Both the position numbers and the translations under genes were made by a program. This document shows positions 45,036-56,186 of a DNA stretch of 64,000 nt, piece after piece. The stretch is from Streptomyces actuosus (GTDB taxonomy: Bacteria; Actinomycetota; Actinomycetes; Streptomycetales; Streptomycetaceae). Positions within the stretch are counted from its first letter, which is position 1; each line of letters starts with the position of its first letter. The stretch lies in the NCBI RefSeq assembly GCF_016921115.1, contig NZ_JAFFZS010000009.1:185496-249495 (forward strand). The letters run 5' to 3'. The notes under the pieces were generated by a model. That model was not told the DNA's origin, searched no databases, and worked only from the letters and a program-made list of their open reading frames with translations.

Positions 45036-46481
45036 CTACTCGACCCGACGCAGGGCGTCGGCCGGACGCAGCCGGGACGCCCGCCAGCCGCCGAAGGCAC
45101 CGGCGACGAGTCCGCCCGCCACCGCGAGCCCCACCGCGAGGCCGACCGTGGCCGGGCTCACGGGCGCGGTCAGCGCGACGTCCAGAGTCCGGCTCGCCGC
45201 CTGCCGGCCCGGTCCGCCGAAGCCGCCCCGGCCACCGGAGCCGCCCCCCGCGCCGCCACCGCCGAGCTGGGCCTGGAGCGTGGGGCTGACGGCCGTCACC
45301 GCGTAGGCGCCCGCGAGGCCGAGGGCGATCCCGAGGACGCCGCCGAGCAGCCCGTTGACCATCGCCTCACCGACGACCTGCCGGGTCACCCGGCCGGACC
45401 TCCAGCCCAGCGCCTTGAGCGTGCCGAACTCGCGGACGCGCCGGGACACCGCCGAGGAGGTCAGCAGGCCGGCGACGAGGAACGCGGCGACCAGCACCAC
45501 GATCGACAGCCACTTGCCGACGGTGGTGGCGAGGGAAGAGGCGGTCGACAGGGAACCGGAGACGGTGTCGGCGAGATCGGTGGAGGTCGTCACGGTCGTC
45601 CCCGAGACGTTCTTCTGGATCGCCGACTTCACGCTGTCGATCTTCTGGGAGTCGGTCGCCTTGACGTAGATGGTGGTGACCTTGTCCGCGGAGTCGGCGA
45701 GGGTCTGCGCCTGCTCGAGCGGGATGTAGACGTCGGCCGCGGGGTCGCCGCTGTCGGCGGTGGCGATGCCGATCACCGAGAACGCGGTGCCCTTGACGGT
45801 GAGGCTGGAGCCGACCTCGAGGCTCTTCTCCTTCGCGTAGGCGGAGTCGACGACGGCGACCTTGCCGTCGGTCTCCGACGTGGTGAAGGCACGACCGCTG
45901 GTGATCTTGGAGCTGGTCAGCGGGCCGAGAGCCGGCTTGGTGACGTCGGTGCCGAAGACGGAGTAGCTGTTGACGTCGAACTGGGCTCCACCGCCCTTCA
46001 CTTCACCGCTGGGCTGCCCGCCGCCCGGGCCCCGGCCGGTGCCACCGCTGCCGTTCTGCTCGAACCGGCCGCGCGTGAACTGCCCGCTGACCTTGACGAC
46101 CTGGAGGTTCAGTCCGCCGACGGCGTCCGCGACGCCGTTCTGGCCGCCGACGTCGGTCACGGTGGCGGCGGACAGGGTCTGGAAGCCGCGCACCATGACG
46201 CGGTCGCTGCTCTGCTCCTCGTCCGAGCCGTCGTCCCGGGCGTCGAACTGGAAGCGGGGCCGCTCCGAGCCGTCCTGCGTCGGGGAGGCGGCCTTGGTGA
46301 CCGTCATGTCCGTGCCCAGGCCGTACAGCGACTGCAGAACCGTGTCCTGCGCCTTCCCCATGCCGGAGGACACGGAGTCGACCACGATGACCAGCGCGAT
46401 GCCCAGGGCGAGTCCGGAGGCGACGACGAGGGCCGCCCTTCTGCGGCGGCGCAGCTCGCGCCTCAGGTAGGTGAAGAACAT
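45036..46481 (-). CDS. FtsX-like ABC permease with glycine-rich insert
   Basis: 481 residues starting MFFTYLRRELRRRRRAALVV. The topology is MacB-like: one N-terminal helix, a large extracytoplasmic MacB_PCD domain (about 45-290) and three C-terminal helices, with the FtsX signature SSAVSRRVREFGTLKALGWR. Between the second and third of these helices an unusually glycine-rich loop occurs (LGGGGAGGGSGGRGGFGGPG). A shorter Gly-rich stretch occurs in the external domain. It partners the downstream ATPase. Confidence 0.9.
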   Translation of the reverse strand: MFFTYLRRELRRRRRAALVVASGLALGIALVIVVDSVSSGMGKAQDTVLQSLYGLGTDMTVTKAASPTQDGSERPRFQFDARDDGSDEEQSSDRVMVRGFQTLSAATVTDVGGQNGVADAVGGLNLQVVKVSGQFTRGRFEQNGSGGTGRGPGGGQPSGEVKGGGAQFDVNSYSVFGTDVTKPALGPLTSSKITSGRAFTTSETDGKVAVVDSAYAKEKSLEVGSSLTVKGTAFSVIGIATADSGDPAADVYIPLEQAQTLADSADKVTTIYVKATDSQKIDSVKSAIQKNVSGTTVTTSTDLADTVSGSLSTASSLATTVGKWLSIVVLVAAFLVAGLLTSSAVSRRVREFGTLKALGWRSGRVTRQVVGEAMVNGLLGGVLGIALGLAGAYAVTAVSPTLQAQLGGGGAGGGSGGRGGFGGPGRQAASRTLDVALTAPVSPATVGLAVGLAVAGGLVAGAFGGWRASRLRPADALRRVE

Positions 46482-46895
46482 GAGCGGCAGGCTAGGGAGG
46501 GCGCGTGACGAAGGAATAAGGCCGACATAAGAGAACGATGAGAAGGGCCCATGGGCCGAAGACGTCGGCGTCGAGGCTCGACGGAAGCCGTGACGCGACG
46601 CCCGGCGGCCTTCCCGGGAGGGCACCCGGTGGGTACCCGCGGGCGCCGGCCCGGTGGCGCCCGGCGCCCCGTTGCCGCCTCGGCCCGCCCCACCGACCGC
46701 CCCGCCGGCCCCGCCCCCGATCCTCCGCGCCGGCCGGACGGCCGCGTCCCGGCCGCCGGCGCACCGTTGACGCGTCTGCCGTCCCTCCGCCGGGGAGGAC
46801 CGCGCGTCCTCCCGCTCGGGGACGACGGGGACGCCGGCCCACCTGTTCGCCACACCAATGCCCCATTTCCACCGGAACGTCCCTAGCCTGGAGGA
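46482..46895. other. Gene-free divergent promoter region
   Basis: A 414-bp GC-rich interval between the FtsX-like gene (minus) and the GGDEF gene (plus). I see no supportable ORF; both promoters should lie here. Confidence 0.5.
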
Positions 46896-48065
46896 ATGGG
46901 CGAGGACAGGCGGCTGGCGTCGGTCGTGGCATTGGCGCAGGGGATGGCTGCGGCGCACGCTCCGCGGGAGTCATGGCGGGCGGCGGCCCTCGGGGCGTGC
47001 CGGGCACTGGCGGGGAGCTTCGCCGCACTGTCGGTGTGGGAGCGGGAGCTCGGACAGCTGCGGGTCCTGGTCAACGTGGGGGACCGGGCTCCGCACGAGG
47101 AGGAGTTCCCGGAGGACGAGGCCTATCCGGTCCACCAGTTCCCCGAGATCACCGAGTTCCTGCACGAGCGGTGGGTCGGCGGGGGCGGCCCCAGCGCCTG
47201 GGTGGAAACGGCGGAGGGGCCTGCCGCGGGGCAGCCCGGCTACTGCCACCAGCGGGTCGCGGCCCTGCGGCGGCGCGGGCGCGGCTGCTGCGTCGTCGCG
47301 CCGATCGTGCTGCACGGCCGCGCCTGGGGCGAGCTGTATGTGGCGCGCTCGGTCGGCGCGCCCGTGTTCGACCGCGGCGACGCCGACTTCGCCACCGTCC
47401 TGGCCGCCGTCGTGGCCGCGGGGCTCGCCCAGACCGAGCGCCTGGAGGAGGCCCGCCGACTGGCCTTCACGGACGCACTCACCGGGCTCGCCAACCGCCG
47501 CGCCGTCGATGTGCGCCTGGAGGAGGCGGTCGAGCGGCACCGGCGCGACGGCAGCATGGTCAGTCTGGTGGTCTGCGACCTGAACGGGCTCAAGCGGGTC
47601 AACGACACCCTCGGGCACGCCGTCGGCGACCGCCTGCTGGAACGGTTCGGCTCGGTGCTGTCGCTGTGCGGGGCCATGCTGCCCGGAGCGCTCGCCGCCC
47701 GCCTCGGCGGCGACGAGTTCTGCCTGCTCGCCGTCGGACCGCCCGCCGGAGACGTGGTCAAGGTCGCCGAGGAGCTGTGCCGACGGGCCGGCGAGCTGGC
47801 CCTCGGGGACGGCGTGGCCTGTGGCGTCGCCTCCACCGACGAGGCCGTCGGGCCGGTGCGCAGCGCCCGCCGGCTGTTCCGGCTCGCGGACGCCGCCCAG
47901 TACCAGGCCAAGGCCCGGCGGGCCGACCGCCCGGTCGTCGCCGGGCGGGAAGGGCCGGACGACCCCGTGGTGCAGCTCGCCGACGCCCCGTCCGAGCCAC
48001 AGGCACCCGAGCGGCGCCGCTTCCGCGGACGCCGGTGGGGGGAGGACGCCGGCCCTCCCCCGTGA
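46896..48065 (+). CDS. GAF-GGDEF protein (putative diguanylate cyclase)
   Basis: 389 residues with GGAGG upstream of the ATG. A GAF-like sensor spans about 10-180. The GGDEF domain follows (DALTGLANRR at about 193-202, CDLNGLKRVNDTLGHAVGD, and an intact RLGGDEF at 271-275), so c-di-GMP synthesis is plausible. The upstream RxxD inhibitory site is absent. The Arg-rich C-terminal tail has no recognised domain. c-di-GMP governs development in Streptomyces through BldD. Confidence 0.9.
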   Translation: MGEDRRLASVVALAQGMAAAHAPRESWRAAALGACRALAGSFAALSVWERELGQLRVLVNVGDRAPHEEEFPEDEAYPVHQFPEITEFLHERWVGGGGPSAWVETAEGPAAGQPGYCHQRVAALRRRGRGCCVVAPIVLHGRAWGELYVARSVGAPVFDRGDADFATVLAAVVAAGLAQTERLEEARRLAFTDALTGLANRRAVDVRLEEAVERHRRDGSMVSLVVCDLNGLKRVNDTLGHAVGDRLLERFGSVLSLCGAMLPGALAARLGGDEFCLLAVGPPAGDVVKVAEELCRRAGELALGDGVACGVASTDEAVGPVRSARRLFRLADAAQYQAKARRADRPVVAGREGPDDPVVQLADAPSEPQAPERRRFRGRRWGEDAGPPP

Positions 48066-48316
48066 GACCAGGACGCAGCCCCTCCCCCGCGGCCCGCCCG
48101 GCGGCCCGCGCGCTCGTGCGACCCGCCCGCCGCGCGCCCCGGCTCGCCCGCGCCACCTGTCCGCCGACGTGATCCGCCCGCGCGTCCGGCCCGCACGACG
48201 TCCCGCCCGCGCCGTCCGTCCCCCCGGGCGCCCACCCGTCCGTGTGACCTACCTGTAAGGGGCAGACCCGGCCACCACTGGTGACATCTTCGTCTTCACT
48301 GCGTACGCTCCTGAAT

Positions 48317-49861
48317 ATGGATATGCACACTGTGGTGGTGGGGACGTCCGGGGTGACCGCGTCCGACGTTCTCGCGGTGGCGCGTGACGGCGCCCGTGTC
48401 GAGCTGGCCGAGGAGGCGGTGGCGGCCCTGGCCGCGGCCCGCGGGATCGTGGACGCGCTGGCGGCCAAGCCGGACCCGGTCTACGGCGTCTCCACCGGCT
48501 TCGGCGCCCTGGCCACCCGCCACATCAGCCAGGAGCTGCGCACCCAGCTCCAGCGCAACATCGTCCGCTCGCACGCCGCCGGCATGGGGCCGCGCGTCGA
48601 GCGGGAGGTCGTCCGGGCGCTGATGTTCCTGCGGCTGAAGACCGTCTGCTCGGGGCACACCGGCGTCCGCCCCGAGGTCGCGCAGACCATGGCCGACATC
48701 CTGAACGCCGGCATCACGCCCGTCGTGCACGAGTTCGGCTCCCTCGGCTGCTCCGGCGACCTGGCCCCGCTGTCGCACTGCGCCCTGACGCTCATGGGCG
48801 AGGGGGAGGCCGAGGGCCCGGACGGCGCCGTGGAGCCCGCCGCCGAACTCCTGGCCGCGCACGGCATCGAGCCCGTGGAGCTGCGCGAGAAGGAGGGCCT
48901 GGCCCTCCTCAACGGCACCGACGGCATGCTCGGCATGCTGGTGATGGCCCTCGCCGACCTGGACACCCTCTACAAGTCCGCGGACATCACCGCGGCCCTG
49001 TCCCTGGAGGCCCTGCTCGGCACCGACAAGGTGCTCGCCCCCGAGCTGCACGCCATCCGCCCGCACCCCGGCCAGGGCACCGCCGCTGCCAACATGCTCG
49101 CCGTGCTGAAGGGCTCCGGCCTGACCGGGCATCACCAGGACGACGCCCCGCGGGTCCAGGACGCCTACTCCGTGCGCTGCGCCCCGCAGGTCGCCGGCGC
49201 CGGTCGCGACACCATGGCCCACGCCCGGCTGGTCGCCGAGCGCGAACTGGCGTCGGCGGTCGACAACCCGGTGGTACTGCCCGACGGCCGGGTCGAGTCC
49301 AACGGCAACTTCCACGGCGCGCCCGTGGCGTACGTGCTGGACTTCCTCGCCATCGCCGCCGCCGACCTCGCCTCCATCGCCGAGCGGCGCACCGACCGCC
49401 TGCTGGACAAGAACCGCAGCCACGGGCTGCCGCCGTTCCTCGCCGACGACGCGGGAGTCGACTCCGGGCTGATGATCGCCCAGTACACCCAGGCAGCGCT
49501 GGTCAGCGAGATGAAGCGGCTGGCGGTACCGGCGTCGGCGGACTCGATCCCGTCCTCCGCGATGCAGGAGGACCACGTGTCCATGGGGTGGTCGGCGGCG
49601 CGGAAGCTGCGCACCGCGGTCGACAACCTCACCCGTGTGATCGCCGTCGAGCTGTACGCCGCCGCGCGCGCCGTCCAGCTGCGCGAGGGCCTCACGCCGG
49701 CCCCGGCCTCGCAGGCGGTCATCGACGCCGCGCGGGCCGCCGGAGTGGAGGGTCCGGGCCCGGACCGGTTCCTGGCGCCGGACCTCGCCGCCGCCGACGC
49801 GTTCGTGCGCGACGGACGGCTGGTCGCCGCAGCGGAGACCGTCACCGGCCCGCTCGGCTGA
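48317..49861 (+). CDS. hutH: Histidine ammonia-lyase
   Basis: 514 residues from ATG 48317 (a second ATG two codons later is possible; neither has a good ribosome site). It deaminates histidine to urocanate. The MIO cofactor region reads GSLGCSGDLAPLSH, so the cyclised triad is Cys-Ser-Gly rather than the usual Ala-Ser-Gly. Other signatures include VYGVSTGFGALA and QEDHVSMG. The other hut genes are not in the window. Confidence 0.95.
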   Translation: MDMHTVVVGTSGVTASDVLAVARDGARVELAEEAVAALAAARGIVDALAAKPDPVYGVSTGFGALATRHISQELRTQLQRNIVRSHAAGMGPRVEREVVRALMFLRLKTVCSGHTGVRPEVAQTMADILNAGITPVVHEFGSLGCSGDLAPLSHCALTLMGEGEAEGPDGAVEPAAELLAAHGIEPVELREKEGLALLNGTDGMLGMLVMALADLDTLYKSADITAALSLEALLGTDKVLAPELHAIRPHPGQGTAAANMLAVLKGSGLTGHHQDDAPRVQDAYSVRCAPQVAGAGRDTMAHARLVAERELASAVDNPVVLPDGRVESNGNFHGAPVAYVLDFLAIAAADLASIAERRTDRLLDKNRSHGLPPFLADDAGVDSGLMIAQYTQAALVSEMKRLAVPASADSIPSSAMQEDHVSMGWSAARKLRTAVDNLTRVIAVELYAAARAVQLREGLTPAPASQAVIDAARAAGVEGPGPDRFLAPDLAAADAFVRDGRLVAAAETVTGPLG

Positions 49862-50261
49862 GCGTTCCGCCGGAAGGGCCGCGGTCCGACGTCCGTCGAC
49901 CGCGGCACCGTCGCGGCCGGTCGCGCAGTTCCCCGCGCCCCTTCGTTCGGTGCACTGCCGGACCCCGGTGGACGTCGCTCGGCCCGCCGAGAGCCGTGAA
50001 GGGGGCCCGCCGACGACGGCGGGCCCCACGGATCCGTACGCGTGCCGGCCCGCCGGGCCGGCACGCGGCACGGACCCCGCCGGACCGGCGGAGGAGCGGA
50101 CCCCACCGGAACGACACGGGGGGCGGACCTCTCCGGCCGCTGCGGCGCGCAGACTCGCGGGTCTGCGTGCGGAGCGGGCCACCGGGTGCTGGAGCCGGTG
50201 GAGCCCGCTCCGTGCCGCTGCCGACGGACGGCCCGGGTACCGGAGCGGGCCTGGGACCGGG
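49862..50261. other. Gene-free interval with dispersed repeat
   Basis: Between the convergent hutH and lipoprotein genes there is no supportable ORF. It holds the third copy of the dispersed repeat. Confidence 0.5.
49908..49940. repeat. Dispersed intergenic repeat, copy 3
   Basis: Reads CCGTCGCGGCCGGTCGCGC then AGTTCCCCGCGCCC, matching copies at 12576 and 12702. Confidence 0.6.
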
Positions 50262-51044
50262 CTACTTGAGCTTCGCGACCTGCGCCTCGACCACGGCCGC
50301 CGGGACCTTGACGCCCTCGCCGGAGCCGATCGCGGAGAAGTTCACCGTGTAGAAGGTGGCGACGGTGTTGCCCTTGCGCACGACCTGGGTGTGGAACATG
50401 GCCGTGCCCTCGCCGTCCATGTCGACGCCCTCGGCGAACGCGAGGGACTCGTCACCCAGCTCGGCGCCCTTCTCCGAGGTGACCTTGGTGACCTTGGAGC
50501 TCTCGCCGGCAGCGGTCAGCCCGTAGCCGCCGGCGCAGGCCGCCAGGCCGTCCGAGACGGCCTTCATCGCCTTCTCGGCGCCGTCACCGTCGTACGAGGA
50601 CAGACCCACGAACGTGAGGTCGACGTCGAAGGCGTTCTCCATGTCCGTCGGCGCCCCGGTGGCGGACCCCGCCTTGTCCTGGGTGACGGTGTTGGCGGCC
50701 CGCGCGTCCGTGTCGCCAGGGGGGAGAGCGGCCGTGGCCCAGGCGACGGGGTCGCAGGCCGCCTTGTCGGTCTTCACCTCGGCCTTGGACTTCGGCAGGA
50801 TGTCCGCGCCCGGGTCGGACTTGTAGCCCTTGAGCTCCCCCTGGGCCAGCAGCAGCTTCTGCAGCTCGGCCGCCGTCAGCGCCTTCGCCGCGGGGGCCGT
50901 GGTACCGGCGGCGGACGAGGCCGGCGCCGCGGAGCCCTTCGCGTCGTCGTTCTTCTTCTCGCCGGAACAACCTGTGACAAGGGCGAGCGACAGCGCGCCC
51001 ACGACAGCCGTAGCGCACAGACGCGCGCCCGATGATCTCTTCAT
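50262..51044 (-). CDS. Putative lipoprotein
   Basis: 260 residues with a lipoprotein signal peptide and lipobox LVTGC (Cys26), then an Ala/Ser-rich linker and a compact domain starting LTAAELQKLLLAQGELKGY. Two further Cys (KAACDPV, LAACAGGY) may form a disulfide. It is anchored outside the membrane; the family resembles streptomycete lipoproteins with an unassigned role. Confidence 0.85.
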   Translation of the reverse strand: MKRSSGARLCATAVVGALSLALVTGCSGEKKNDDAKGSAAPASSAAGTTAPAAKALTAAELQKLLLAQGELKGYKSDPGADILPKSKAEVKTDKAACDPVAWATAALPPGDTDARAANTVTQDKAGSATGAPTDMENAFDVDLTFVGLSSYDGDGAEKAMKAVSDGLAACAGGYGLTAAGESSKVTKVTSEKGAELGDESLAFAEGVDMDGEGTAMFHTQVVRKGNTVATFYTVNFSAIGSGEGVKVPAAVVEAQVAKLK

Positions 51045-51141
51045 GAGCGGACTATGAGGTTTCAGTCAAAGGAACGTCAAGTCGATTCAAAATTGCGGCA
51101 TCGCGGTGCGATTCGACCGAATGCCGCGCACTGCGGGACCT

Positions 51142-51432
51142 TCAGAAACCGAGTCGTTCCCGACGCACCGAATAGACCACGAAACCGGCGCCCACCGTGA
51201 GGAAGAGGGTGCCGCCGACGACGTACGGGGTGCTGTCGAAACTGCCCGTGTCGGCAAGGCGGGTGGCGTCCGCGCCGGTCGCCGAGTGGACGGTCGCGGC
51301 CGCCCCGACCTCGGTGGACTGCTCTCTCGCACCGCTGTCCTGCGTCGCGTTGGCGGACGGGACGAACCACAGGGCGCCCAGCAGGGTCGCCGCGGCAGTG
51401 GCGGTCAGCAACGGACGGCGAGCGGATGACAC
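51142..51432 (-). CDS. Small LAxTG sortase-anchored surface protein
   Basis: 96 residues from GTG 51430-51432. A signal peptide (to about residue 29, PSANA) is followed by only ~30 mature residues, then the class E-type sorting signal LADTG (59-63), a membrane helix (YVVGGTLFLTVGAGFVVYSV) and the positive tail RRERLGF. A housekeeping class E sortase would link Thr62 to peptidoglycan. No sortase gene is nearby. Confidence 0.75.
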   Translation of the reverse strand: MSSARRPLLTATAAATLLGALWFVPSANATQDSGAREQSTEVGAAATVHSATGADATRLADTGSFDSTPYVVGGTLFLTVGAGFVVYSVRRERLGF

Positions 51433-52109
51433 GGAATATCGATCCCCTTGTGGCGCTGGCGAATTGGCCGTGTGGAGAGATGCTAATGAAAGGCGTGCGC
51501 CACAGGAAAGCCACGGGGGCCTTCTGCCGTGCACTCGGACGGCGAGCACTTCGAAGTCGTCATGGTTTGTCCCTCTCAGGGTGGAGTCGGACACACCCGG
51601 AAGGGAACCGAGGGCGGTGTGATGTAGGACACTATCCGCGCCCGCGCTGCTTCCGCCACGCCGTCGGGCCTGGTCAGGGAGGTTCCCGAGGCGGCGCAGC
51701 ACAACGGTTCCAGAGGCCGACGGGACGGATCGGCGACGGACCGGGCGTGCCGACCGGAGGTCTCGACGAGAACGATGTCGACACCGGCGGCGCGAGCGGC
51801 GAGGATGACCCGCGGGCGAGGGGGGGCGCCCGCGAGGACGGCAACGGCCGGGCACCTTGGGGAATTCGTGACCCGCGACGGCAACCGCGGTCCTGCATTC
51901 CGTCGTCTCAGGGGGCGCACGGACCGAGTCCCAGGGGGCGCGTGAGCCACTGTCCGCGCCGTCCGCACCAGGCGGCGGCGCAGGGTGGACGTGGTGTGCC
52001 CCACACGGACGGAGAATGTGGAACGGGACCGACCGGTCGTAGCGTTGAAGATCTCGTCAACGGGGACTCTCGGGGTTTTGGGGATTCGGCAACGATGGAG
52101 AAGCGTGTG
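51433..52109. other. Gene-free divergent region
   Basis: About 680 bp between the LAxTG protein gene and the L,D-transpeptidase gene. I see no credible gene; translations in all frames are low-complexity. It should contain both divergent promoters. Confidence 0.5.
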
Positions 52110-53360
52110 ATGACGGACAGCAAGCGGCGCAGGGGCCTCGTGGCCGCGTCCGCACTGCTCGGCGGTGTGCTGGTGCTGACGGCGTGCTCCGGTGGCGACG
52201 ACAACGCCTCCGGAAGCGGCGGTACCGACACCTCGCAGGCGAAGGTCGACGAGGCGGCAGCCCAGAAGACCTCCGAAGCCCAGATCAAGATCACGCCTAC
52301 GGACGGCTCGACCAACGCCTCCATCAACAACTCCGCCGCCGTGACGGTGACCAAGGGCACGCTGACCTCCGTCGCCATGACGACTGCCGACGGCACGACC
52401 GTCGCGGGCGAGCTGTCGTCCGACGGGACCAGTTGGAAGCCGTCCGGGCAGCTGAAGCGCTCCACCACCTACAAGGTGGCCGCGGAGGCCAAGGACGCCG
52501 ACGGCCGCGTCGCGCACGAGAACGCGTCCTTCACCACGGTCTCCCCGTCCAACAGCTTCATAGGCAACTTCACCCCCGAGAGCGGCTCCACGGTCGGCGT
52601 GGGCATGCCGGTGTCGATCACCTTCGACAAGGCCATCAGCAACAAGGCCGCCGTCCAGAAGGGCGTCACCGTCACCTCCAGCAGCGGTCAGGACGTCGCC
52701 TGCCACTGGTTCAGCGCCAACCGCATGGACTGCCGCCCGCAGGACTACTGGAAGGCCGGTTCCACCGTCACACTGAAGCTCGCCCTCGACGGCGTCGAGG
52801 GCGCCGACGGCGTCTACGGCGTGCAGCAGAAGACGGTCACCTTCCACATCGGCCGCAACCAGGTCTCCTACGTCGACGCGAAGACCAAGCAGATGAAGGT
52901 CACGCAGGACGGCAAGGTCGTCAAGACCATCCCGATCTCCGCCGGCTCGCCCACGAACAAGACGTACCAGGGCCAGATGGTGATCTCCGAGAAGTTCGTC
53001 GAGACCCGGATGAACGGCGCCACGGTCGGCTTCACCGACGACGACGGCAAGGGCGAGTACGACATCAAGGACGTCCCGCACGCCATGCGCCTGACCCGCT
53101 CCGGCACCTTCATCCACGGCAACTACTGGGGCGCGCCGTCGGTCTTCGGCAGCGTCAACACCAGCCACGGCTGTGTCGGCCTGCAGGACAAGCAGGGCGC
53201 CGACGACCCGAACACGCCGGCCGCCTGGTTCTACAACCACTCGATCGTCGGTGACGTGGTCGTGGTGTCCAACACCGGCGACAAGCAGGTCGCCCCGGAC
53301 AACGGCTACAACGGCTGGAACATGAGCTGGGCCGAGTGGACGGCGGGCTCGTCGGCCTGA
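52110..53360 (+). CDS. L,D-transpeptidase lipoprotein
   Basis: 416 residues from ATG 52110, with GGAGAAG upstream (an ATG at 52095 is in frame). Lipobox LTAC, two Ig-like domains (about 40-240), then a YkuD catalytic domain with IHGNYWG and the catalytic VNTSHGCVGL. These proteins form 3-3 crosslinks in peptidoglycan outside the membrane and match the Ldt class of actinobacteria. A terminator follows. Confidence 0.93.
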   Translation: MTDSKRRRGLVAASALLGGVLVLTACSGGDDNASGSGGTDTSQAKVDEAAAQKTSEAQIKITPTDGSTNASINNSAAVTVTKGTLTSVAMTTADGTTVAGELSSDGTSWKPSGQLKRSTTYKVAAEAKDADGRVAHENASFTTVSPSNSFIGNFTPESGSTVGVGMPVSITFDKAISNKAAVQKGVTVTSSSGQDVACHWFSANRMDCRPQDYWKAGSTVTLKLALDGVEGADGVYGVQQKTVTFHIGRNQVSYVDAKTKQMKVTQDGKVVKTIPISAGSPTNKTYQGQMVISEKFVETRMNGATVGFTDDDGKGEYDIKDVPHAMRLTRSGTFIHGNYWGAPSVFGSVNTSHGCVGLQDKQGADDPNTPAAWFYNHSIVGDVVVVSNTGDKQVAPDNGYNGWNMSWAEWTAGSSA

Positions 53361-53378
53361 CCGGATCCGTAGCGCACG

Positions 53379-53409
53379 AAGGCGGCTGCCCCTCGGGGGT
53401 GGCCGCCTT
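53379..53409 (+). terminator. Terminator after the L,D-transpeptidase gene
   Basis: AAGGCGGC (53379-53386) pairs with GCCGCCTT (53402-53409), with additional GC pairs inside, then TTTCTG. Confidence 0.65.
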
Positions 53410-53440
53410 TCTGCTGTCGGGGACGCCACACACGACCCGC

Positions 53441-54928
<1,488 letters not shown>

Positions 54929-54947
54929 CGCCGACCGGCAGACGCAC

Positions 54948-54997
54948 ACACGGTGGAGGGGCCCGCGGAATCCGTTCCGCGGGCCCCTCCACCGTGT
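54948..54997. terminator. Strong terminator hairpin after argG
   Basis: A perfect 23-bp stem (54948-54970 with 54975-54997) and TCCG loop. Confidence 0.85.
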
Positions 54998-55162
54998 GGG
55001 ACGGTGCGCGGCCGACCCGCGCCGGAGCCGCCGTCGGTCCCGCCCCCGCTGCCGGGAGCAGCGCGGGGCGCGGGCACGGTCGGCGCGGGACGGTGAGGCG
55101 TACGGGAGGGGGAGCCCCGGCCGGGACGGCGGAACCCGGCGCCGGGACCTACAGCCGGATCC

Positions 55163-55963
55163 CTACTCGCCCGGCCACTGGGGCTTCCGCTTCTCGTTGA
55201 ACGCGGCCACGCCCTCCGCCCGGTCCCCCGAGAAGGCCACCGACCGCCAGGCCGCGTCCTCGACCTCCAGGCCGGCCCTCAGGTCCAGGCCGTGGCCGAG
55301 GCGGAGGGCGCGCTTGGCGGCCCGCAGGCCGACCGGGGAGTTCGCGGCGATGCGGGCGGCCAGGGCGAGGGCCTCCTCGCGGTCGCGGCCGGCCTCGGCC
55401 AGCAGGTCGATCAGGCCCAGCTCGTGCGCCTCCGGCGCGTCGAGGCGGCGGGCGGTGAAGATCAGCTCGGCCGCACGGGCCGCGCCGACGCGCCGCGGCA
55501 GCAGCTGCGTACCGCCGCCGCCCGGGATGACGCCGACGGACACCTCGGGCAGGCCGACCACCGCCGTGCCGTCGGCCACGATCAGGTCGCAGGAGAGCGC
55601 CAGCTCGAACCCGCCGCCCAGGGCGAACCCGTGCACGGCCGCGATCGTCGGCACCGGCAGCTCCAGTACACCCGTGTACGCGCCGCGCGCCACCGGCCGC
55701 TGGCGGACCAGGTCCGCGTCGCTGAAGGAGTTCCGCTCCTTCAGGTCGGCGCCCACGCAGAACGCCCGCTCATGGGTGGACGTCACGACGACCACCCGCA
55801 CGTCCCGGTCGGCGCCCAGCGCCGTGCACGCGGCGCCGACCGAGCGGGCCATCTCCGTGGAGACCGCGTTCATGGCCTTGGGCCGGTCGAGGGCGAGCTC
55901 CGCCACATGCCCCTGTTCGTGCCGCCTCACCAGCACGAACTCCCCGAACCGCTCCTCGCTCAT
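55163..55963 (-). CDS. Enoyl-CoA hydratase/isomerase family protein
   Basis: 266 residues from ATG 55961-55963. The crotonase fold has the oxyanion-hole segments FCVGADLKER and HGFALGGGFELALSCDLIV, and the acid-base Glu in GLPEVSVGVIPGGGGTQLLPR. It likely hydrates enoyl-CoA in fatty or branched-chain acid breakdown. Single gene. Confidence 0.92.
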   Translation of the reverse strand: MSEERFGEFVLVRRHEQGHVAELALDRPKAMNAVSTEMARSVGAACTALGADRDVRVVVVTSTHERAFCVGADLKERNSFSDADLVRQRPVARGAYTGVLELPVPTIAAVHGFALGGGFELALSCDLIVADGTAVVGLPEVSVGVIPGGGGTQLLPRRVGAARAAELIFTARRLDAPEAHELGLIDLLAEAGRDREEALALAARIAANSPVGLRAAKRALRLGHGLDLRAGLEVEDAAWRSVAFSGDRAEGVAAFNEKRKPQWPGE

Positions 55964-56186
55964 GACACCCTCCCGGTTAACGCGGGTTAACAATCGGTAT
56001 GGGCCCCGATCATCGCAGCCGGCACCTGTGGACGGAAGGGGGGGACCGATCCGGACACCGGATCCGCACGCCCCGCTTACCCGTTCGAGTGACATCCCGG
56101 CCTTCTCCCGGCCCCGCCCCCGCCGGAACGCATAGCGTGCGCGCCACGGCGCATGGGGGGCGCGAGCGCACAGGGAAGGGCTGACC

